DNA of 64,000 nucleotides, taken from the NCBI RefSeq assembly GCF_000969605.1, contig NZ_JZUE01000018.1, forward strand, positions 1 to 64,000, given 5' to 3'. Both the position numbers and the translations under genes were made by a program. Below are positions 9,016 to 17,339 of this stretch, piece by piece. Origin of the DNA: Aquincola tertiaricarbonis (GTDB taxonomy: Bacteria > Pseudomonadota > Gammaproteobacteria > Burkholderiales > Burkholderiaceae_C). The notes beneath the pieces were generated by a model. The model was not told the origin of the DNA, did not search any database, and saw only the letters and a list, made by a program, of their open reading frames with translations. Within the stretch, counting starts at the first letter, position 1. Each line of letters begins with the position of its first letter.

Positions 9016-11340
9016 ATGGCGTCCCGCATTCCCGACTCCGACGCGCCGCCCGCACCCGCCGCTCCTGCCCCCTACTCCATCGCCGTGCGCGCGATGTGCG
9101 AGTTCACCGCCAAGGAGGGCGACCTCGACCTGCGCTTCACGCCCTCGCCCACCGCGGCCGAAGGCATGGAGGGCCACGCCACCGTGGCCGCGCGGCGGGG
9201 CGCCGGTTACCAGGCCGAGTTGAGCCTGTCGGCCGACGTCGGGCCGCTGCGGCTGCGCGGCCGGGCCGACGGTTTCGATGCCGCGCGCGGCCGGCTGGAG
9301 GAGGTCAAGACCTACCGCGGCGAGTTCCATGCCATCCCGGCCAACCACCGCGCGCTGCACTGGGCGCAGCTCAAGCTCTACGGCGCGCTGCTGTGCCGCC
9401 AGCAGGGCCTGGCGCAGATCGAGCTGGCACTGGTGTACTTCCACGTCGACAAGCCGACCGAGACCACGCTGGTGGAGGTGCACGGCGCCGACGCGCTGGA
9501 GGCCTTCCTCGCGCTGCAGGTGCAGCGCTTTGCCGACTGGGCCGCACAGGAGCAGGCCCACCGCGGTGCACGCGATGCGGCGCTGCAGGCGCTGGCCTTT
9601 CCGCATGGCGGCTTCCGCCGCGGCCAGCGCATGCTGGCCGAGAACGTCTACCGCGCCGCGGTACGCGGCCGCTGCCTGCTGGCGCAGGCGCCCACCGGCA
9701 TCGGCAAGACGGTGGGCACGCTGTTCCCGCTGCTCAAGGCCGCGCCGGGCCAGCGCATCGACAAGCTGTTCTTCCTCACCGCCAAGGGCTCGGGCCGGCA
9801 GCTGGCGCTGGATTCGCTGTCCATGATGGCCCGCGCGGACGGCGCCGCGCCGCTGCGGGTGATCGAGATCACCGCGCGCGACAAGGCTTGCGAGCATCCC
9901 GACAAGGCCTGCCATGGCGAGAGCTGCCCGCTGGCCCGTGGCTTCTACGACCGACTGCCCGCCGCCCGTGCCGCCGCGGTGCAGGCCCCCGGCCCGTTGC
10001 CGCGCGAGGCACTGCGCGCGGTGGCCGCGGCCCATGCGGTGTGCCCCTATTACCTGGCGCAGGAGCTGGTGCGCTGGGCCGACGTGGTGGTGGCCGACTA
10101 CAACCACTTCTTCGACGGCAGCGCCCTGCTGCATGCGCTCACCGCCCAGCAAGGCTGGCGCGTGGGCCTGCTGGTGGACGAGGCGCACAACCTGGTCGAC
10201 CGCGCCCGCAGCATGTACACCGCCGAGCTGGACCAGGCCACGCTGCAGGCCGTGCGGCGCGAGGCCACCGGCCTGCCCAAGCGGGCGTTGAACAAGCTGC
10301 ACAAGGCCTGGTCCGCGCTGGCCGCGGCGCAGCCGGCCGACTACAGCGCGCTGGCGCAGGTGCCGGACGACATCGCCACCGCGCTGCAGCAGGCCATCGC
10401 CGCCATCGCCGAGCAGCTGGCCGAGCAGCCCGAAGGCATCGCCAGCGCGCTGCTCAACTTCTTCTTCGACGCCACGCACTTCGCCCGGCTGCTGGAGAGC
10501 TTCGGCGACCATTCGCTGTTCGACGTCACCCGCAGCACCGGCGGCGGCAGCGCGCTGGCCAAGCCCGGCTCGGTGCTGTGCGTGCGCAACCTGGTGCCCG
10601 CGCCCTTCCTGGCGCCGCGCTTCGCGGCCGCGCACACCAGCACGCTGTTCTCGGCCACCCTCACGCCCACCAACTTCTACACCGACCTGCTGGGCCTGCC
10701 CGCGGACACGGTGGCGGTGGACGTGGAGTCGCCCTTCGAGGCGCGTCAGTTGTCCATACAAGTGGCGCGGCACATCTCCACCCGCTGGCAGCACCGCGAT
10801 GCCTCGCTGGGACCCATCGCCGAGCTGATCGGCCGGCAGTATGCGCAGCGGCCGGGCAACTACCTGGCCTTCTTCAGCAGCTTTGACTACCTGCAGCGCG
10901 CCGCCGCGCTGCTGGCCGAGCGGCATCCGGAAGTGCCGCACTGGCTGCAGGCCCGCGGCATGGCGGCGGCGGAACGCGATGGCTTCCTGGCCCGCTTCGA
11001 GGAAGGCGGCGCCGGCGTGGGCTTCGCGGTGCTGGGTGGCCAGTTCGGCGAGGGCATCGACCTGCCCGGCAGTCGGCTGATCGGCGCCTTCATCGCCACG
11101 CTGGGCCTGCCGCCGCTCAACGAGACCAACGAGCGCATGCGCGAACGCATGGCCGCGCGCTTCGGCAAGGCGCAGGGCTACGACTACACCTACCTCTACC
11201 CGGGCCTGCAGAAGGTGGTGCAGGCCGCCGGCCGCGTGATCCGCACGCCCAGCGACGAAGGCGTGATCCACCTGATCGACGACCGCTTCGCGCGGCCGGA
11301 GGTGAAGCGGCTGCTGCCGGGGTGGTGGGCGGGACGGTAA
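9016..11340 (+). CDS. XPD/DinG-type iron-sulfur DNA helicase with N-terminal PD-(D/E)XK domain
   Basis: 774 residues. Residues about 20-190 look like a Cas4/RecB-type nuclease fold: D85 in GRADGF, E96-V-K98 in LEEVKTYRG and Q118 in HWAQLKLYG are correctly spaced. The helicase part has Walker A APTGIGKT (225-232), four cysteines able to hold a 4Fe-4S cluster (C292, C299, C304, C343), DEAH box VDEAHN (388-391) and motif VI QAAGRVIRT. It should be a 5'-3' superfamily 2 helicase acting in DNA repair or structure resolution. It is full length. Nuclease activity is inferred from the motif only. Confidence 0.88.
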   Translation: MASRIPDSDAPPAPAAPAPYSIAVRAMCEFTAKEGDLDLRFTPSPTAAEGMEGHATVAARRGAGYQAELSLSADVGPLRLRGRADGFDAARGRLEEVKTYRGEFHAIPANHRALHWAQLKLYGALLCRQQGLAQIELALVYFHVDKPTETTLVEVHGADALEAFLALQVQRFADWAAQEQAHRGARDAALQALAFPHGGFRRGQRMLAENVYRAAVRGRCLLAQAPTGIGKTVGTLFPLLKAAPGQRIDKLFFLTAKGSGRQLALDSLSMMARADGAAPLRVIEITARDKACEHPDKACHGESCPLARGFYDRLPAARAAAVQAPGPLPREALRAVAAAHAVCPYYLAQELVRWADVVVADYNHFFDGSALLHALTAQQGWRVGLLVDEAHNLVDRARSMYTAELDQATLQAVRREATGLPKRALNKLHKAWSALAAAQPADYSALAQVPDDIATALQQAIAAIAEQLAEQPEGIASALLNFFFDATHFARLLESFGDHSLFDVTRSTGGGSALAKPGSVLCVRNLVPAPFLAPRFAAAHTSTLFSATLTPTNFYTDLLGLPADTVAVDVESPFEARQLSIQVARHISTRWQHRDASLGPIAELIGRQYAQRPGNYLAFFSSFDYLQRAAALLAERHPEVPHWLQARGMAAAERDGFLARFEEGGAGVGFAVLGGQFGEGIDLPGSRLIGAFIATLGLPPLNETNERMRERMAARFGKAQGYDYTYLYPGLQKVVQAAGRVIRTPSDEGVIHLIDDRFARPEVKRLLPGWWAGR

Positions 11341-11441
11341 GGCAGCGCGTCCTGACGCAGCTGCAGCTCGCCGCTGTCATGAGTCTTATCGCTGATCAGC
11401 CTCGGGCGCAACATCAATCCGCCGGAGCTCGAACCCTATTT

Positions 11442-11505
11442 TGTTGACTGGCCCCAGCGTCCGGCGCATCGTCCGCTCGCGTTCAGCGACCTTGTCCAGT
11501 CAACA
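11442..11505. promoter_or_regulatory. Widely spaced perfect inverted repeat before the LuxR-type gene
   Basis: TGTTGACTGG (11442-11451) and CCAGTCAACA (11496-11505) are perfect 10-bp inverted copies 44 bases apart, ending just before the ribosome-binding site GGAAGGAG. They could be paired operator half-sites or the base of an RNA stem that affects translation. The intervening bases show no other strong structure by eye. Confidence 0.4.
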
Positions 11506-11525
11506 CACGGAAGGAGTGACGACCC

Positions 11526-12131
11526 ATGAATCTTGCGGCAGCGCACATCGGCAACGAGGGGGCAGCGGCGACCCGGCAAAGGCTGCTGGATCGGGCGGGG
11601 AAACACTTGTTCGAGTTGGCAGCATTGCCGTCCATGTTGCTGGATCATCGGGGAACGCTGATCGCAGCAAACGGAGCAGCACAAAAGTCGTTGCTGGAAC
11701 CGCCCATCACCTTCATGGCTGACGCCATGAGGCGGTTGCATGCACTTGTCGCCGGGCGCTGGACGCCGATGGCGATCCCCATTGCCGAGTTCCTCGTGGG
11801 CAGCCGGACCGAATGGGAGCTGCAGTCGCCCCGACGCGGCGCCTGCCACATGCACTTCCAGACGGCCGAGGACGACACCGAACTGGGCCTCGTGCTCGCG
11901 ACAGTCTGCGATCGACCCCTGGACGACGAAGAACGGATGAGGCAAACCTTCGGAATGAGCCGGACAGAGGCCAAGGTGGTTCATCTGCTGATCCGCGGCC
12001 TGAGCCCGCGCGAGGCAGCCGCCATCTTGAACGTCAAGCTGTCGACGATTCGCACACACATCCAGCATGCGCTGGAAAAGACCCAATCGTCACGCCAGAG
12101 CGAGCTCGTCAGCAAGGTCCTGGCCCGGTAG
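11526..12131 (+). CDS. LuxR-type HTH transcriptional regulator
   Basis: 201 residues. The C-terminal 65 residues are a GerE/LuxR helix-turn-helix (FGMSRTEAKVVHLLIRGLSP then AAILNVKLSTIRTHIQHALE). The N-terminal part has a PAS-like strand pattern (LPSMLLDHRGTLIAANGAA) but no receiver aspartate set and no acyl-homoserine-lactone binding signature, so the input is unknown. Good ribosome site GGAAGGAG at 11509-11516. Codon use is less GC3-biased than its neighbours (TTG, GCA, GGG and CGG codons are common), and there is no operon partner, which suggests recent acquisition. Confidence 0.8.
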   Translation: MNLAAAHIGNEGAAATRQRLLDRAGKHLFELAALPSMLLDHRGTLIAANGAAQKSLLEPPITFMADAMRRLHALVAGRWTPMAIPIAEFLVGSRTEWELQSPRRGACHMHFQTAEDDTELGLVLATVCDRPLDDEERMRQTFGMSRTEAKVVHLLIRGLSPREAAAILNVKLSTIRTHIQHALEKTQSSRQSELVSKVLAR

Positions 12132-12249
12132 CCAAGCCAGTGCTGCGGCCGGGCCGACGGCAAGTACACCGCTGCATCCACCTGGCGGCTGTGTTTGCCG
12201 CGCTGCGCTAACCTGCCCCCCTGCAATCCCGCGCGCCTGCCGCCTCGCC

Positions 12250-13068
12250 ATGCATTTCACGCCCGACCACCGCTCTCCGCAGCAGCCGACGCCGCTGGGC
12301 TGGCACTTCGTCTTCGTCGACAAGCAGCTGCTGATCCCTGAGGCCGAGGACCAGGCCTTCGGTGCCACCGCGCCCGCGCTGTTTGCAGCCGCGGCCGACG
12401 AGTCGCGCCACTACCTGGGCCAGCTCGACGGCCACGACGTGTGGACGCTGACGCTGCCCGCGGCGCCGCCCGGCTGGCGCGCGGTGCCGCTGCGCGCGGC
12501 CATGATGCAGTTCGACGCCCCGCTGCTGGCGCTGGCTGGCCGCGCCGCGCAGGTGCTGGAATGGGACCGCGCGCACCGCTTCTGCGGCGTGTGCGGCACG
12601 CCCACCGAGCGGCATCCCGGCGAGCGCTCGCGGGTCTGCCCGGCCTGCCGGCATGCGGCCTATCCGCGCATCAGCCCGGCGATGATGGCCCTGGTGTGGC
12701 GCGAAGGCGAGCTGCTGCTCGGCCGCGCGCCACACTTTCCGCCGGGCATGTACAGCGCGCTGGCCGGCTTCGTGGAGCCCGGTGAAACCCTGGAGGAATG
12801 CGTGGCGCGCGAGGTGGCCGAGGAAGTGGGCGTGCGGGTGAAGCAGCTGCGCTACTTCGGCAGCCAGAGCTGGCCCTTCCCACACAGCCTGATGCTGGCC
12901 TTCACCGCCGAATGGGACGGCGGGGAGATCGTGCCGCAGGCCGACGAGATCGAGCATGCGGCCTGGTTTCCCATCGATGCCCTGCCCGGCATCCCGCCGC
13001 GCTTTTCCATCGCCGGCCACCTGATTCGCGACACCGTGGCAGCGATGCGCCAGGGCACCCGGCCGTGA
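12250..13068 (+). CDS. nudC: NAD(+) diphosphatase / NAD-cap RNA hydrolase NudC
   Basis: 272 residues. Removes NAD caps from RNA and hydrolyses NADH to NMNH and AMP. Zinc ribbon with four cysteines (CGVCG and CPACR, about 115-140), Nudix box with GETLEEC and REVAEEVG, and the NudC-specific SQSWPFPHS motif that follows it. The N-terminal domain is shorter on motif detail but normal in length. ATG 12250 was chosen because the family starts here and earlier in-frame codons run into the LuxR tail. Its stop overlaps the amidase GTG start. Confidence 0.92.
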   Translation: MHFTPDHRSPQQPTPLGWHFVFVDKQLLIPEAEDQAFGATAPALFAAAADESRHYLGQLDGHDVWTLTLPAAPPGWRAVPLRAAMMQFDAPLLALAGRAAQVLEWDRAHRFCGVCGTPTERHPGERSRVCPACRHAAYPRISPAMMALVWREGELLLGRAPHFPPGMYSALAGFVEPGETLEECVAREVAEEVGVRVKQLRYFGSQSWPFPHSLMLAFTAEWDGGEIVPQADEIEHAAWFPIDALPGIPPRFSIAGHLIRDTVAAMRQGTRP

Positions 13069-14534
13069 GCCGGGTCGACGAGCTCTGCGGCTGGACGGCG
13101 GTTCGCCTGGCGCAGGCGATCCGCGCACGCGAGGTGTCGTGCCGCGAGGTGATGGCGGCCTGCCTGGCGCAGGTGGAGCGCTTCAATCCGCAGGCCAATG
13201 CCATCGTGTCGCTGCAGCCGGCCGAGCAGCTGCTGGCCCGGGCCGACGAGCGCGATGCGCAGCTGGCTCGCGGCGAGTGCATGGGCTGGCTGCACGGCTT
13301 TCCGCAGGCGCCCAAGGACCTGGCGGATACCGCCGGCATCCGCAGCACCCATGGCAGCCTCATCCTGCAAGACCACGTGCCCCGCACCGATGCCATCGTG
13401 GTGGAGCGCATGCGCCGCGCCGGCGCGGTGTTCATCGGCAAGACCAACACGCCCGAGATGGGCCTGGGTTCGCACACCTACAACCGCGTGTTCGGCACCA
13501 CCCGCAATGCCTTCGACCCGCGATTCAGTGCCGGTGGCAGCAGCGGCGGTGCGGCGGTCGCCCTGGCCCTGCACATGCTGCCCGTGGCCGACGGCAGCGA
13601 CATGATGGGCTCGCTGCGCAACCCGGCCGGCTGGAACCACGTGTTCGGCTTCCGGCCCTCGTTCGGCCGCGTGCCACGCGGTCCGGCGCCCGACCTGTTC
13701 CTGTCGCAGCTGGGCACCGAAGGCCCGATGGGCCGCAGCGTGGCCGACGTGGCGATGCTGCTGTCGGTGCAGGCCGGCTTCGACGACCGCGCGCCGCTGT
13801 CGCTGCAGGACGACCCGGCCTGCTTCACCGCATCGCTGGACCGCAGCTTCGAAGGCACGCGCATCGGCTGGCTGGGCGACCTGGGCGGCCACCTGGCCAC
13901 CGAGCCCGGCGTGCTCGACACCTGCACCCAGGCGCTGCGGCACTTGCAGGCACTGGGCTGCGAGGTGGAGGCCGTGCCGCCTCCCTTCGACATGGAACGG
14001 CTGTGGCGCGCCTGGCTCACGCTGCGCGGCGCGCTGGTGGCCGGTGCCCAGGCGGCCTGGCTGGCCGATCCGGCCAAGCGCGCGCTGATGAAGCCCGAGG
14101 CGGTGTGGGAGGTGGAAAACGGCCTGCGGCTCACCGCGGCCGAGGTGTACCAGGCCTCGGTGGACCGCAGCGCCTGGTACCAGGCGCTGCGCGGCCTGTT
14201 CCAGCAGTTCGATTTCCTGGTGCTGCCCTCAGCCCAGGTGTTTCCCTTCGATGCGCAGCTGCACTGGCCGCAGCGCATCGACGGCCGCGAGATGGACACC
14301 TACCACCGCTGGATGGAGGTGGTGGTCGGCGGCACCATGGCCGGCCTGCCGGTGCTGGCGGTGCCGGCCGGCTTCGGCGGGCCGCACCGCCTGCCCATCG
14401 GCCTGCAGCTGATGGGCCCGGCGCGGGCCGACCTGGCGGTGCTGCAACTGGGCCACGCCTACGAGCAGGCCAGCGGCTGCGGCCGCGTGCGCAGCCCGCT
14501 GCTCACTTCCGATCGGACAGCGGGCAGCTGCTGA
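13065..14534 (+). CDS. Amidase-signature family hydrolase
   Basis: 489 residues. Uses a Ser-cisSer-Lys triad: K84 in APKDLADT, cis-Ser in GGSSGG (157-162) and nucleophile S183 in GSDMMGSLRNPAGW. The usual GSDTGGS loop reads GSDMMGS, a variant seen in a subgroup of amidases. GTG start (13065) overlaps the nudC stop as GTGA, which implies translational coupling. The substrate cannot be told; it is not GatA, since GatB and GatC are absent. The 3' end overlaps the convergent DUF2892 gene by 32 bases. Confidence 0.88.
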   Translation: MSRVDELCGWTAVRLAQAIRAREVSCREVMAACLAQVERFNPQANAIVSLQPAEQLLARADERDAQLARGECMGWLHGFPQAPKDLADTAGIRSTHGSLILQDHVPRTDAIVVERMRRAGAVFIGKTNTPEMGLGSHTYNRVFGTTRNAFDPRFSAGGSSGGAAVALALHMLPVADGSDMMGSLRNPAGWNHVFGFRPSFGRVPRGPAPDLFLSQLGTEGPMGRSVADVAMLLSVQAGFDDRAPLSLQDDPACFTASLDRSFEGTRIGWLGDLGGHLATEPGVLDTCTQALRHLQALGCEVEAVPPPFDMERLWRAWLTLRGALVAGAQAAWLADPAKRALMKPEAVWEVENGLRLTAAEVYQASVDRSAWYQALRGLFQQFDFLVLPSAQVFPFDAQLHWPQRIDGREMDTYHRWMEVVVGGTMAGLPVLAVPAGFGGPHRLPIGLQLMGPARADLAVLQLGHAYEQASGCGRVRSPLLTSDRTAGSC

Positions 14535-14700
14535 AGCCCAGCAGTGGATACACCGGGCAGAAGCGGAACAGCCCGGTGAGCACCGGCACGATGCCTACAT
14601 AGCCCCAGGCACCGACGGTGCCGGTGGCGGCCAGCGCGATGAGCGCCAGGCCGAGGGTGATGCGCAGGATGCGGTCGATGCCGCCGACGTTGGCTCTCAT
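14503..14700 (-). CDS. DUF2892 (YgaP-type) small inner-membrane protein
   Basis: 65 residues with two membrane helices (about 11-30 and 33-50), beginning MRANVGGIDRILRITLG, the DUF2892 hallmark also found as the membrane part of rhodanese YgaP. ATG 14700 is preferred over TTG 14706 because GGAG lies at the right distance. It is downstream of the ArsR-type regulator on the same strand, 33 bases away, so it probably belongs to the sulfur-response unit. Two cysteines near the end (FCP and SCP) may handle sulfane sulfur, but that is speculative. Confidence 0.8.
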   Translation of the reverse strand: MRANVGGIDRILRITLGLALIALAATGTVGAWGYVGIVPVLTGLFRFCPVYPLLGFSSCPLSDRK

Positions 14701-14733
14701 GGTCAAGCTCCTCTTGGGGTGGGGTACTTCAGG

Positions 14734-15045
14734 TCACGGGCAATACAGCTTCTTCAGGGTCTCGATCAGGGCCTGCACATGCGGATGCTCGATGCGGTAG
14801 TACAGCGTCTGCGCCTCGCGCCGATTGGCCACCAGGCCTTCGTCGCGCATGCGTGCCAGGTGCTGCGACAGGGCCGACGCGCTCAGGTCCACCTGCTCCA
14901 GCAGGGCACCCACCGTCATCTCGCCGTGCTGCAGCAGCAGGCACAACACCAGCAGGCGCTGCTCATGGCCCAGCAGCCGCAACATCGCGGCCGCCTGACC
15001 CGCACCTTCCTTCATGAACTTGCGATCCGCTTTGCTCAAGGTCAT
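14734..15045 (-). CDS. ArsR-family repressor, BigR/SqrR-like persulfide sensor
   Basis: 103 residues, winged helix of ArsR/SmtB type (VGALLEQVDLSASALSQHLA is the HTH). It has exactly two cysteines, C35 in LVLCLLL and C102 in LKKLYCP, the arrangement that forms a tetrasulfide or disulfide bridge in BigR and SqrR when reactive sulfur appears, releasing DNA. It is divergent from the metallo-hydrolase, with a palindrome in between. Expected to repress both directions until sulfide or persulfide is present. Metal-sensing ArsR motifs (CVC) are absent. Confidence 0.87.
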   Translation of the reverse strand: MTLSKADRKFMKEGAGQAAAMLRLLGHEQRLLVLCLLLQHGEMTVGALLEQVDLSASALSQHLARMRDEGLVANRREAQTLYYRIEHPHVQALIETLKKLYCP

Positions 15046-15066
15046 GGCCTTCTTACTTCAGTCGTT

Positions 15067-15077
15067 GCTAATTTAGC
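15067..15077. promoter_or_regulatory. Palindromic operator GCTAA-T-TTAGC between bigR-like and metallo-hydrolase genes
   Basis: A perfect 5+1+5 palindrome in an AT-rich 55-bp divergent promoter region, in strong contrast with the GC-rich surroundings. Position and symmetry fit an ArsR/BigR dimer site that would cover both promoters. Confidence 0.55.
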
Positions 15078-15100
15078 TTGTACTTAATAACATCGCAAGC

Positions 15101-16006
15101 GTGAACACGCCCCCTGCCCACATCCAGTCCTTCTTCCACGAGGGCACCAGCACCGTCACCTACCTGGTGGCGGACATCGCCAGCGGGCAGGCCGCGGTGA
15201 TCGACCCGGTGCTGGACTACGACCACCGCAGCGGCAAGCTGCACACGGCCTCGGCCGACGCGGTGCTGGCCGCCGCGCGCGAGGCCGGCTTCGCCATCGC
15301 CTGGGTGCTGGAGACCCATGCCCATGCCGACCACCTCTCGGCCGCGCCATGGATCCAGCAGCACACCGGCGCGCGGGTGGGCATCGGCCAACACATCCGC
15401 GAGGTGCAGCGGCTGTTCCGCCCGGTGTTCAACCTCACCGACGTCTCGTGCGACGGCAGCGAGTTCGACCACCTGTTCACCGACGGCGAATGCCTGCACA
15501 TCGGCGGCCTGCGGGTGGAGGTGATGCACACGCCCGGCCACACGCCGGCCTGCGTGGCCTACCGGGTGCACGGCGGCAACGGCCAGCCCGACACGGTGTT
15601 CGTCGGCGACACCCTGTTCATGCCCGACTACGGCAGTGCCCGAGCCGATTTCCCTGGCGGCAGCGCAAGAACGCTGTACCGTTCGATCCGGCGCCTGCTG
15701 GCCCTGCCCGACGACACCCGCCTCTTCATGTGCCACGACTACAAGGCCCCCGGCCGCGACACCCATGCCTGGGAGACCACCGTGGCCGGGCAGCGCCGCG
15801 CCAACGTGCATGTGCATGACGGCATCACCGAGGAAGCCTTCGTCGCCGCGCGACAGGCGCGCGATGCCATGCTGCCGGCGCCGGTGCTGCTGCTGCCGTC
15901 CATCCAGGTCAACCTGCGCGCCGGCCACTGGCCGCCGGCCGAGTCCAACGGCATGCGCTACCTGAAGATTCCGATGCGGCCCGCGCCGGGGATGCAGGCA
16001 CCTTGA
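15101..16006 (+). CDS. Metallo-beta-lactamase-fold hydrolase, Blh/persulfide-dioxygenase-like
   Basis: 301 residues. The metal motif THAHADH starts at H73, followed by GHTPACVAYRV and the FVGDTLFMPDYGSARADFPGG segment (read in parts), as in ETHE1/Blh proteins that oxidise glutathione persulfide to sulfite. GTG 15101 is the only good start, with little ribosome-site signal, so it may be leaderless. Divergent from the BigR-like repressor and overlapping the MFS gene by four bases. Likely function is clearing persulfides made from sulfide. Confidence 0.87.
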   Translation: MNTPPAHIQSFFHEGTSTVTYLVADIASGQAAVIDPVLDYDHRSGKLHTASADAVLAAAREAGFAIAWVLETHAHADHLSAAPWIQQHTGARVGIGQHIREVQRLFRPVFNLTDVSCDGSEFDHLFTDGECLHIGGLRVEVMHTPGHTPACVAYRVHGGNGQPDTVFVGDTLFMPDYGSARADFPGGSARTLYRSIRRLLALPDDTRLFMCHDYKAPGRDTHAWETTVAGQRRANVHVHDGITEEAFVAARQARDAMLPAPVLLLPSIQVNLRAGHWPPAESNGMRYLKIPMRPAPGMQAP

Positions 16007-17238
16007 GCACGGCCGACATGCTGGCGCGCCGCAACGTGCGGCTGCTGGTGGCCGCGCAGGCCGTGGGCGGCGCTGCGGCGCCGGTGATCATCTCGGTGGG
16101 CGGGCTGGTCGGCCAGCAGCTGGCCGCCCAACCTTCGCTGGCCACGCTGCCGGTCAGCCTGTACACGCTGGGCGTGGCCCTGGCCACCCTGCCCGCGGCC
16201 TGGCTGATGCGGCGGCATGGCCGCCGCGTGGCCTACCTGCTGGGCGCGGCCGTGGGCGGCACCACCGGCCTGCTGGCGGCGTGGGCGGTGATGCAGTCCA
16301 GCTTCTGGCTCTTCTGCGCCGCGCTGGGGCTGGCCGGCTTCTACGGCGCCTGCGTGCAGAGCTACCGCTTCGCCGCGGCCGATGCCGCACCGCCGGCCTG
16401 GCGGCCGCTGGCCATCTCGCGCGTGATGGTGGGCGGCCTGGTGGCGGCGGTCATCGGCCCGCAGCTGGTGATCTGGACGCGCGACGCGCTGCCCGCCGCG
16501 CCCTTCGCCGGCAGCTTCGTCGGCCAGGGGGCGCTGGCGCTGCTGGCGCTGCCGCTGCTGTGGCGGCTGCGTGCGCCGCCACCAGCCCATCCAGCGGGCA
16601 ACACAGCGGGCAACACAGCGGGTGATGGCACGGCCGAGGACATGGCCGGCGGCCCGGCGCGCCCGCTGCGCGTCATCGCACGGCAGCCCGCCTTCGTCGT
16701 GGCGGTGGTGGCCGGCGTGGTGAGCTATGCCCTGATGAGCCTGGTGATGACCGCCACGCCCATCGCCATGGTGGGCTGCGGCCACAGCGTGGGCGAGGCG
16801 GCGCTGGGCATCCAGTGGCATGTGCTGGCCATGTTTGCGCCCAGCTTCTTCACCGGCCGGCTGATGGCCCGCTTCGGCAAGCCGGCCGTCACCGCGGCCG
16901 GTCTGCTGCTCATCGCCCTGGCCGGCCTGCTGGCGCTGGCCGGGCTGCAGCTGCTGCACTTCTGGGGCGCGCTGGTGCTGCTGGGCCTGGGCTGGAACTT
17001 CGGCTTCATCGGTGCCACCGCCATGGTGGTGGACTGTTGCCGCCCGGCCGAGCGGCCCAAGGCACAGGCCTTGAACGACTTCATCGTCTTCGGCACCGTG
17101 GCCGCCGCCTCCTTCGGCTCCGGCCACCTGCTCACCACCGCCGGCTGGACCACCATCAACCTGCTGGTGCTGCCGCTGGTGGCGGCCGCCGTGGGCCTGC
17201 TGGTGGTGGCGGGACCGAAGCGGCACGTCACCGCCTGA
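16003..17238 (+). CDS. MFS transporter in the persulfide operon
   Basis: About 411 residues with twelve predicted helices and a long central loop (about 192-220) containing a short Pro/Ala/Asn repeat (two 12-bp copies at 16594-16617). RRHGRR after helix 2 is the MFS loop 2-3 motif. TTG at 16003 overlaps the preceding stop (TTGA); ATG 16018 is an alternative. Co-transcription with the persulfide enzyme suggests export of a sulfur product or uptake of a sulfur compound. TauE/SafE or YeeE proteins are more usual here, so the substrate is open. Confidence 0.82.
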   Translation: MSTADMLARRNVRLLVAAQAVGGAAAPVIISVGGLVGQQLAAQPSLATLPVSLYTLGVALATLPAAWLMRRHGRRVAYLLGAAVGGTTGLLAAWAVMQSSFWLFCAALGLAGFYGACVQSYRFAAADAAPPAWRPLAISRVMVGGLVAAVIGPQLVIWTRDALPAAPFAGSFVGQGALALLALPLLWRLRAPPPAHPAGNTAGNTAGDGTAEDMAGGPARPLRVIARQPAFVVAVVAGVVSYALMSLVMTATPIAMVGCGHSVGEAALGIQWHVLAMFAPSFFTGRLMARFGKPAVTAAGLLLIALAGLLALAGLQLLHFWGALVLLGLGWNFGFIGATAMVVDCCRPAERPKAQALNDFIVFGTVAAASFGSGHLLTTAGWTTINLLVLPLVAAAVGLLVVAGPKRHVTA

Positions 17239-17339
17239 TACGTTTGCACCGGCCTCTGCCGGCCTTCACGCGGGTGAACCCGATGCCGGCGTTGCCGCAG
17301 GCGGTGCAGCATGCGCCCCACAACCTTGCGGGAGGCGCC

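Noticed and set aside
8350-11271. A 973-codon open frame on the minus strand opposite the helicase
   Set aside because: It is a mirror of the high-GC coding strand: rich in His/Gln/Arg/Gly, with no domain, while the plus strand encodes a complete helicase.
7353-11340. Prophage or mobile island around hipAB and the helicase
   Set aside because: No integrase, transposase, att-like repeat or composition change was seen; codon use matches the neighbours.
9016-11340. CasDinG or type IV CRISPR helicase
   Set aside because: No csf genes or CRISPR array nearby, and the protein has an N-terminal nuclease-like domain and full Fe-S cysteine set typical of stand-alone helicases.
16594-16617. Two 12-bp repeats in the MFS gene as a phase-variable element
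   Set aside because: Only two in-frame copies, in a loop; any change keeps the frame, so on/off switching is not expected.
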